Positions 49,647-56,553 of a DNA stretch of 64,000 bases are shown one piece after another. Within the stretch, counting starts at the first letter, position 1. Each line of letters opens with the position of its first letter. Below the pieces are notes generated by a model. It had not been told where the DNA came from. It worked only from the letters and a program-made list of their open reading frames with translations, and ran no database searches. The translations under genes were made by a program, and so were the position numbers. Location of the stretch: the NCBI GenBank assembly GCA_965221635.1, contig OZ244902.1, positions 2,604,001 to 2,668,000 of the forward strand. Direction: 5' to 3'. This DNA is from JAAXHB01 sp965221635 (GTDB lineage Bacteria > Actinomycetota > Acidimicrobiia > Acidimicrobiales > Aldehydirespiratoraceae).

Positions 49647-51744
49647 CGTCGGACGCCTCCTCGGGTTCGAACACCAACAGCGGGGTGCCGTTTTGAACCT
49701 GGTCGCCTTGGGCAACCAGCACCTCGGTGACCGTCCCTGCGGTGGGGGCGCTCACGTGGTGTTCCATCTTCATGCCCTCAAGCACCACCATCGTTTGGCC
49801 CTTGTTCACCCGTTCGCCGCCGGTGACCCGAACGTCTGTGACCACTCCAGGCATGGGCGCCACGAACCCGCCTTCGGGCCCGTCAAGGCCGCCGATATCG
49901 AAGCGTGGCAGCAGATCCACAGTCACGGTTGAGCGTGTGCCGGTGGCGAACACGGTGCGGTCGTGTCGTGTCATCCGCCAAGAAACCTGATGGCCGTTCC
50001 ATCGGACTGTGATCTCGTGGGCCGTGCGGGACATCACCGTTGCGGTTCCCTGCGCCCACGCCTGGTTGCCGGCAGCCGCCTCGTCGGACTCACCAGAAGC
50101 GGACCGGTCTTGCCCGGCATCCGCGGCGGCGTTGTCGTTCGATGCGGGCCCGGCGACGGTCACCTTGAAGGAGCCGTCGCGTTCTGGTCGGTAGCTCACG
50201 GTGAGCGCGTTGGCGGCAATGTCAACGTTCAGGCGCTCGTCGGGGATGCGCCCCAAACGCCACCCGGCGGGCATCCAGCCAAGCGTGGACGCCTCTTGGC
50301 GCTCACCGGCGGCAAGCCACATGGCCACAGCCACCGCAGCCTCGGCCATGTCGGACTCGCCGAGCAGCCGCGACCGTGGCACCGCCACCCGTTCGATGAA
50401 ATCGGTTGTGGTGTCCGCGGCGTTGAACGCGTCCGAGCGCAACACGGCAGCCAGGTAGTCACGGTTGGTTTGGATGCCTCCCAGGTGCAAACGCTCCAAC
50501 GCCAAGGCCAGCCGGGCGGAGGCCTCGGTGCGGGTGGGCGCCCAGGCGATTGCCTTGGCCAGCATCGGGTCGTAACCCAATCCCACCACGCTGCCCGGCT
50601 CCACGCCGCTGTCCCAGCGAATCTCGGGCGCCGGCGCGAGTTCAAGGGCTGCGATCACGCCGGTGGCTGGAAGGAACCCCGCAGCGGGATCCTCCGCGCA
50701 GAGCCGGGCCTCAACCGCCCACCCGTCGAAGCGCACGTCACCCTGCTGATATCCGAGCGGTTCACCCGCGGCCACCCGGAGCTGTTCGCGCACCAGGTCG
50801 ATGCCGGTCACCGCCTCGGTCACGGGATGCTCCACCTGCAGCCGGGTGTTCATCTCCAAGAAGTAGAAGTCGCCGGTGTCGTCGTCGAGAAGCAACTCCA
50901 CCGTTCCCGCGGAGCGGTAGCCGATGGCCTCGGCCAAGCCCACTGCGGCTTCGCCCATGGCGCGTCGCAGCTCCGGGGTCACCGCAGGCGACGGGGATTC
51001 CTCGATGATCTTCTGATGGCGACGCTGAATCGAACATTCACGCTCGCCGAGATGTACCACGTTGCCGTGGCTGTCGGCAAGAACCTGGATTTCGATGTGG
51101 CGACAACGCGCCAGCCAGCGTTCCAGGAAAACGGTGCCGTCACCGAAACCCGCTTCGGCTTCCCTTGAAGCAGCGGCTACGGCCTCGGGCAAATCGTCTG
51201 CGGATTCAACCAGGCGCATGCCCCGCCCTCCACCCCCAGCGGCGGCTTTCACCAGCAGCGGAAACCCAACCTCGGCGCCCGCGGTGAGATCCTCAGAGGA
51301 CGGAAGCGTCGGCATTTTCGCTTCCAGCGCCGCTTGTTTGGCGGCGATCTTGTCACCCATCACGGCGATGGCCTTGGCGTCGGGCCCCACCCACACCAAG
51401 CCCGCGTCGGTAACCGCCTGGGCGAACGCGGCGTTCTCTGCGAGGAACCCGTAACCCGGGTGAATTGCCTGCGCGCCGGTGGCGTGCGCCGCGGCGATCA
51501 GGTCGTCGGCGTCGAGGTATCCGCCCGGCAACAGCACCGCCTCGTCGGCCTCGACGGTGTGGGGCGCGCCCGCGTCGGCTTGGGAGAACACCGCAACGGT
51601 GCGAATGCCCATTTCGTGGGCGGTGCGAAAGATCCGGCGTGCGATCTCACCCCGGTTGACCACCAGCAACGACCGCAACGGCGCCGGAGCCCTGTCGGAC
51701 GCAGCGTTGTCGATCCCCGACCGGGCGGCCGCTCCGGTGCTCAC
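49639..51744 (-). CDS. Acyl-CoA carboxylase alpha subunit (biotin carboxylase plus BCCP)
   Basis: 701-residue biotin-dependent carboxylase subunit. Order: biotin carboxylase (SLLVVNRGEIARRIF; ATP loop AAAGGGGRGMR; EMNTRLQVEHPVTE), a middle linker, and a C-terminal biotin-carrier domain with the canonical EGMKMEHHV. Catalyses ATP-dependent biotin carboxylation. The GTG start overlaps the stop of the carboxyltransferase gene, and the ATG of the AtuA-like gene overlaps its own stop. A low-complexity, Ala/Asp/Ser-rich insertion lies before the BCCP (about residue 555-585). Could be methylcrotonyl-, geranyl- or another acyl-CoA carboxylase. Confidence 0.93.
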   Translation of the reverse strand: MSTGAAARSGIDNAASDRAPAPLRSLLVVNRGEIARRIFRTAHEMGIRTVAVFSQADAGAPHTVEADEAVLLPGGYLDADDLIAAAHATGAQAIHPGYGFLAENAAFAQAVTDAGLVWVGPDAKAIAVMGDKIAAKQAALEAKMPTLPSSEDLTAGAEVGFPLLVKAAAGGGGRGMRLVESADDLPEAVAAASREAEAGFGDGTVFLERWLARCRHIEIQVLADSHGNVVHLGERECSIQRRHQKIIEESPSPAVTPELRRAMGEAAVGLAEAIGYRSAGTVELLLDDDTGDFYFLEMNTRLQVEHPVTEAVTGIDLVREQLRVAAGEPLGYQQGDVRFDGWAVEARLCAEDPAAGFLPATGVIAALELAPAPEIRWDSGVEPGSVVGLGYDPMLAKAIAWAPTRTEASARLALALERLHLGGIQTNRDYLAAVLRSDAFNAADTTTDFIERVAVPRSRLLGESDMAEAAVAVAMWLAAGERQEASTLGWMPAGWRLGRIPDERLNVDIAANALTVSYRPERDGSFKVTVAGPASNDNAAADAGQDRSASGESDEAAAGNQAWAQGTATVMSRTAHEITVRWNGHQVSWRMTRHDRTVFATGTRSTVTVDLLPRFDIGGLDGPEGGFVAPMPGVVTDVRVTGGERVNKGQTMVVLEGMKMEHHVSAPTAGTVTEVLVAQGDQVQNGTPLLVFEPEEASDDG

Positions 51745-53453
51745 AGCCGGAACACCCCGTAACCCTCGGCGCCGGCGATCGGGCGGTTGCCCACCACCGA
51801 CAGGCACATCCCCAGCACGGCTCTGGTGTCGCGCGGGTCGATGATCCCGTCGTCGGAGATCGCTCCCGACGCCACCAACGCCAGCGAGCCCTCCTCCTGG
51901 ATCGCCTCGGCGGCTTCCACGATCTTGGCGTCGGCGTCCTCGTCGAAGGGCTCACCGAGCCGGGCGGCGCGGGCCCGTCGCACCTGCGACATCACACCGG
52001 CGATCTGCTTTGGGCCCATCACCGCGATCTTGGCGGTGGGCCACAGCCACGTGAACCGGTTGCCGAAAGCCCTGCCGGACATGCCGTAGGTGCCGGCACC
52101 GTAGGACGACCCGATGATCACCGTGAGGTGCGGCACCGTGGAATTGGTGACCGCGTTGATCATCTGGGATCCCTTCTTCACGATCCCGTCGGCTTCGTAG
52201 TCGCGCCCCACCATGAACCCGGTGATGTTCTGCAAGAACACCAGCGGCACGTTTATCTGGTTGCAAAGCTGAATGAACGTGGCGCCCTTTTGCGCGGCGT
52301 CGGGGTACAGCACCCCGTTGTTGCCGAGCACTCCGACCGGGTAACCACAAATCGACGCCCAGCCGCACACCAAAGTGGAACCCCAAAGCGGCTTGTACTC
52401 CTCGAAACGGGAGCCGTCCACCACCCTTGCGATCACCTCGCGCACCTCCACCGGGCGGCGCAAATCGCGGCTCACCAAACCCAACAGCTCCTCGGGGTCG
52501 TGAACCGGTTCGTCGGCGGCGAGCGTGGGTTCGGGATGGGGTTTGGTGTGATTGAGATGCGAGATCACCTCACGACACATGCGAATGGCGTCCATCTCGT
52601 CGGTGGCGAAATAGTCGCCAAGGCCGGAGCGTTCGGCGTGCAAACGGGCGCCGCCGAGCATCTCGTCGTCGGACTCCTCGCCTGTGGCCATCTTCACCAA
52701 AGGCGGCCCCGCCAAAAAGATCTTGGACTGCTGCTCCACGACGATCACGTAATCGGACAGGCCCGGCTGGTACGCGCCACCCGCGGTGGACGACCCGAAC
52801 ACCACGCACACCGTGGGGATTCGCATTTTGGACAGTTCGATCATCTCGTAGAAGAACCGCCCCGACTCCGCGAAATGGTCGAATCCCATCATCTTGCGGC
52901 GCGGTCTGCGCTCCTTGTCGCCGCCCCGGCTTGCCGACCCCACCCTCAGATCGGCCCCTGCGGACTCCACGAAACTCACATAAGGAATGTGATTGTCGCG
53001 GGCAAGCTCCAGGGCGCGCATCCACTTCTTGCTGGAGTACGGCGTGAGCGCACCGGCGAGCACGCTCGGGTCGTTGCCCATCACCACGCATTCGGCGCCG
53101 GCGATCACGCCGATGCCCACCACCATGCCGCCGCCCATGGCGTAGTCGCTTTCGTAACCGGCGAGCGCGCTGATCTCCAGGAAAGGACTGTTGGGGTCGA
53201 TCACGTTGGCGATTCGTTCCCGGATGGGCAGCTTTCCCCTTGACCGCAGGCGGGCCATCGACCGGGGCCCGCCACCGGCTTCGGCCTGGTCGAGCAGCTC
53301 ATCGATCCGGGCGAGCTGTTCAACCATGTCGGCCCGGTTGCGTTCGAACTCGTCGCTCGCTGTGTTCAAAGAAGACCGCAAAGCAGGCGCCAACAACCGG
53401 GCCCGCCGGTTGTGATGCCCGGTGCCTGTCACATCGGGCACGCTACCTGCCAT
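51741..53453 (-). CDS. Acyl-CoA carboxylase beta subunit (carboxyltransferase)
   Basis: About 570 residues, with both crotonase-like halves of a methylcrotonyl/geranyl-CoA carboxyltransferase. Motifs: VVMGNDPSVLAGALTPYSSK, ESAGADLRVGSASRGGDK, FGSSTAGGAYQPGLSDYVIV in the N-half, LQNITGFMVGRDYEADGIVK and IIGSSYGAGTYGMSGRAF in the C-half. Moves the carboxyl from biotin to the acyl-CoA. The start is put at the ATG at 53453; only 10 bases separate it from the divergent ATG at 53464. No acyl-CoA dehydrogenase is adjacent, so the acyl chain is unknown. Confidence 0.93.
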   Translation of the reverse strand: MAGSVPDVTGTGHHNRRARLLAPALRSSLNTASDEFERNRADMVEQLARIDELLDQAEAGGGPRSMARLRSRGKLPIRERIANVIDPNSPFLEISALAGYESDYAMGGGMVVGIGVIAGAECVVMGNDPSVLAGALTPYSSKKWMRALELARDNHIPYVSFVESAGADLRVGSASRGGDKERRPRRKMMGFDHFAESGRFFYEMIELSKMRIPTVCVVFGSSTAGGAYQPGLSDYVIVVEQQSKIFLAGPPLVKMATGEESDDEMLGGARLHAERSGLGDYFATDEMDAIRMCREVISHLNHTKPHPEPTLAADEPVHDPEELLGLVSRDLRRPVEVREVIARVVDGSRFEEYKPLWGSTLVCGWASICGYPVGVLGNNGVLYPDAAQKGATFIQLCNQINVPLVFLQNITGFMVGRDYEADGIVKKGSQMINAVTNSTVPHLTVIIGSSYGAGTYGMSGRAFGNRFTWLWPTAKIAVMGPKQIAGVMSQVRRARAARLGEPFDEDADAKIVEAAEAIQEEGSLALVASGAISDDGIIDPRDTRAVLGMCLSVVGNRPIAGAEGYGVFRL

Positions 53454-53463
53454 GATTGGCGCC

Positions 53464-54195
53464 ATGAGCGAAACCGACACTGCCACCGCCACCGGCGCCA
53501 ACCGGGAACTGAGCGTCGATCAGGTGGACTTTCATTTCGATGTTCTGTGCCCGTGGGCGTACCAAACGTCCAAGTGGATTCGTGAGGTGCGCCGCCAAAC
53601 GGGGCTGCGCATCGACTGGAAGTTCTTCAGCCTCGAGGAGGTCAACCTGTTCGAGGGCAAGAAGCACCCCTGGGAGCGGCCGTGGTCTTACGGATGGTCG
53701 CTGATGCGCATAGGTGCGGTGCTGCGCCGCGACTCCATGGATCATGTCGACGCCTGGTACGAGCGGGCGGGCCGGGCCCTGCACGAGGAAGGCCTGCGGG
53801 TACACGACCCTGAGGTGGCACGAGTGTTGCTGGCCGAGATCAACCTCGACCCGGCCACGGTGGACGCAGCCCTGGATGATCCCGGAACCCATGACGTTGT
53901 GCGAGCCGAGCACGACAAGGTGGTGGCCGCCGGTGGTTTCGGTGTGCCCACGTTGTTCTTCGGCGAGCAGGCGCTGTTCGGCCCGGTGCTGATCGACCCG
54001 CCAATGGGAAAGGCCGCGCTTCGTTTGTGGGACGCGGTGCTGGCATGGTTGGAGTTCCCGCAGCTGTACGAACTGCAACGTCCCAAAGCCGATGGCGACC
54101 ACAAGCAGATCGCGGAGGTGTTCCGCCCCTACCTGGAAGCCCGCGACTGGGTGAGCATCAACCGGGGCGAGGTGGTCAGCTTCGACAATAACTGA
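53464..54195 (+). CDS. DsbA-fold protein, Rv2466c-like, with CPWA motif
   Basis: 243-residue thioredoxin-fold protein close in pattern to the mycothiol-dependent reductase Rv2466c: VDFHFDVLCPWAYQTSKWI at residues about 22-40, an all-helical insert, and the cis-Pro segment AGGFGVPTLFFGEQALFGPV. Rv2466c has CPWC; here the resolving Cys is Ala, so the protein could only work as a monothiol (glutaredoxin-like with mycothiol) or by another route. ATG at 53464 with a short leader shared with the divergent carboxylase gene. The following gene is a flavin monooxygenase. Confidence 0.85.
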   Translation: MSETDTATATGANRELSVDQVDFHFDVLCPWAYQTSKWIREVRRQTGLRIDWKFFSLEEVNLFEGKKHPWERPWSYGWSLMRIGAVLRRDSMDHVDAWYERAGRALHEEGLRVHDPEVARVLLAEINLDPATVDAALDDPGTHDVVRAEHDKVVAAGGFGVPTLFFGEQALFGPVLIDPPMGKAALRLWDAVLAWLEFPQLYELQRPKADGDHKQIAEVFRPYLEARDWVSINRGEVVSFDNN

Positions 54196-54250
54196 CACGA
54201 CCCCGGCGGAACTGCCAAATTGCACCCTGGGGCACGGCTGTCGGCTCTCC

Positions 54251-56365
54251 GTGGCGGTTGATGAAATGGATGCCGTGAACAGTCCCGCCGACAGACACCA
54301 CCTCAACGGGCCGGACGAGGGCCGTGACTGGTCGCCCCTTGTGGAGGTGGCCGACGTTGCGAGCCTGCTGGCCGCGCTTGCCTGGCGCACCGGTGACCTG
54401 GGCCTCGTGCCCCACGGGTTGTGGCTGGACCCCGACCGGGCCCTCGAACCCGACGGTGGCTGGGACACCGACCAGGTGAAACAGGCCCGCAGCCTCGCCG
54501 AGCGTGGCCTTGACATGTTGGCCGAGCGCGCCGAGTCCGAGGATGTCGAGTCCGTGCCCGCGCCAAAGCCTGAGTTGCTTCCTCAACTGGTGGACTGGCT
54601 CACAGGCGCCAAACTCGACGACGACTACCGCACGATGCTCACCGAGGAACTCGCCGTTGAGGGCGACCTGAGAATCCCCGACCCGATAGAGGGATTCCCC
54701 GCTCTGGATTCGCAGGCCGGGCCTGATGTGGGGGTGGCGGTTGTGGGCGCGGGGATGTCGGGGATCCTGGCCGCGCACAGGCTCAACCAGGCCGGCGTTG
54801 ACTTTGTGGTGTTCGACAAGAACGCCGACGTTGGCGGCACCTGGTTCGAGAACACCTACCCGGGGTGTCGGGTGGACGTGTTCAACCACGTGTACAGCTA
54901 TGCCGCCGAACAGAAGCCCGACTGGCCCGAATACCACTCCCCGCAGCAAGTGCTGTTGGACTACTTCGCCGACTGCGCCCAACGGTGGGGGATCGTGGAC
55001 CGGATCCGTTTCGGCGCCGAGGTGCTGTCACTCGCCTGGGACGACCGCCGCCTGTGCTGGAGGATCCGGCTGAGAGACCCCTCGGGAACAAGGGAGGTGA
55101 CCGCCGCGGCGGTGATCTCCGCGGTGGGGCAGCTCAACAGGCCGCTGCTTCCCCGAATCGACGGCGCCGAGCAGTTCGCGGGGGAGTGGTTCCACAGTTC
55201 CGCGTGGCGCCACGACCTCGACTGGCGCAACAAGCGTGTGGCGGTGATCGGCACCGGCGCCAGCGCCATGCAGTTCATTCCCCACCTGGCGGAGGCCGCC
55301 GGCCACGTGACGGTGTTTCAACGCACGCCGCCATGGCTGATACCTCGCCCCGAGTACCACCAGCGCCTACCGGAGGGTTTGCTCGAGTTGTTCCGGTTGG
55401 TGCCCGGGTACGCCAACTGGTTCCGCTTGCGACTGTTCTGGCGCACCCACGAGGGCACTGTCGCCGCGCTGCATCGAGACCCGAACTGGAAGGGCCCACT
55501 GGAACGCTCGGTGAGCGAGCACAACGAACTTGCCAGACAGTTGCTCACCGCCTATCTGGAGATGCAGTTCGCGGATCGTCCGGATCTGTTGGCCAAGGTG
55601 GTGCCCGACTATCCGGTGGGCGCGAAACGGGTGGTGCTCGACAACGGCATCTGGGCGCAAACACTCAAACGCCCCAACGTGGAGTTGATCACCGAACCAA
55701 TCGTGCGAATCTGTGATGAGGGTGTGATCGTGGCCTGCGGCGCCGGCGCCGGCGAAACCGGGACTGCCACGCGCTTGGGGTCTGGTGGCGTGTCGGATGA
55801 CTCCGCAGTCGCCCCCGACGGCGCAGGGGGAGGGCCCGGGGACGCCTCCGGGGTTGGGGAACGTTTGGTGCCGGTGGACGTGATCGTGTACGGAACCGGC
55901 TTCCGGGCTTCGGAGTTCCTGATGCCGATGCAGGTCACCGGCAGCGCCGGCGTCGACCTGCACGAAACGTGGGCCGGTGACGCCAGGGCGTATGTGGGTT
56001 CGTGCGTGCCGGGGTTCCCGAACTTGTTCATGCTGTACGGGCCCAACACCAACATCGTGGTGAACGGCAGCATCATCTACTTCTCGGAGTGCTCGGTGAA
56101 TTACGCGCTGGAGTGCCTGCGCATGCTGGCCGGCGAGGGCGCCGCTGCGATGGACTGCCGGGCCGACGCACATGAGCGGTACGCCGCCAAGGTGGATGCC
56201 CGCAACGCCGAGATGGCATGGGGCCTGTCCAAGGTGCGGTCGTGGTACAAGAGCCCAAGCGGGCGGGTGGCGCAAAACTGGCCCTTCCCTCTGATCGACT
56301 TCTGGCGCCAAACCCGCACCCCCAACCCGTCGGACTTCGCGTTCCTTCACCACCCAGACCGGTAG
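54251..56365 (+). CDS. Flavin-containing (Baeyer-Villiger-type) monooxygenase
   Basis: 704-residue FAD/NADPH monooxygenase. FAD-binding GAGMSGILAAHRL and GGTWFENTYPGCRVD, then the Baeyer-Villiger fingerprint F-x-G-x3-H-x3-W read as FAGEWFHSSAW, though the next residue is Arg instead of the usual Pro or Asp. NADPH-binding GTGASAMQF follows. Oxidises ketones or heteroatoms, substrate unknown. The first 150 residues are an N-terminal extension of helical, acidic character, and a Gly/Ala/Asp-rich insertion lies at about 495-540. The GTG at 54251 has no clear ribosome binding site; an ATG 15 bases later is possible. Confidence 0.9.
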   Translation: MAVDEMDAVNSPADRHHLNGPDEGRDWSPLVEVADVASLLAALAWRTGDLGLVPHGLWLDPDRALEPDGGWDTDQVKQARSLAERGLDMLAERAESEDVESVPAPKPELLPQLVDWLTGAKLDDDYRTMLTEELAVEGDLRIPDPIEGFPALDSQAGPDVGVAVVGAGMSGILAAHRLNQAGVDFVVFDKNADVGGTWFENTYPGCRVDVFNHVYSYAAEQKPDWPEYHSPQQVLLDYFADCAQRWGIVDRIRFGAEVLSLAWDDRRLCWRIRLRDPSGTREVTAAAVISAVGQLNRPLLPRIDGAEQFAGEWFHSSAWRHDLDWRNKRVAVIGTGASAMQFIPHLAEAAGHVTVFQRTPPWLIPRPEYHQRLPEGLLELFRLVPGYANWFRLRLFWRTHEGTVAALHRDPNWKGPLERSVSEHNELARQLLTAYLEMQFADRPDLLAKVVPDYPVGAKRVVLDNGIWAQTLKRPNVELITEPIVRICDEGVIVACGAGAGETGTATRLGSGGVSDDSAVAPDGAGGGPGDASGVGERLVPVDVIVYGTGFRASEFLMPMQVTGSAGVDLHETWAGDARAYVGSCVPGFPNLFMLYGPNTNIVVNGSIIYFSECSVNYALECLRMLAGEGAAAMDCRADAHERYAAKVDARNAEMAWGLSKVRSWYKSPSGRVAQNWPFPLIDFWRQTRTPNPSDFAFLHHPDR

Positions 56366-56376
56366 CCCCTGCCGCC

Positions 56377-56474
56377 CGCGCCACGCCATTTCCGCGGGCG
56401 CGACTTGTCGTGGAGCAGGACTTCGGCACCGCAGCCATCGGCGACTCGCGCCACGCCATATCCGCAGGCGCGAC
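56377..56474. repeat. Pair of 28-bp intergenic direct repeats, REP-like
   Basis: Two copies of a 28-base unit at 56377-56404 and 56447-56474, 70 bases apart, differ at two positions. Each contains an imperfect palindrome, GCGCC at the left and GGCGC near the right, so each may fold as a hairpin. They occupy the gap between the convergent monooxygenase and PEP carboxylase genes, where repetitive extragenic palindromes usually lie. Confidence 0.6.
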
Positions 56475-56553
56475 AGCCGGATAGCGAGTCACCAGCGGTC
56501 AGGCCGGAACCTGGTTGAGTTTCGAGCCGCGGGGAGGCTTGGCGGGGGAGTTG

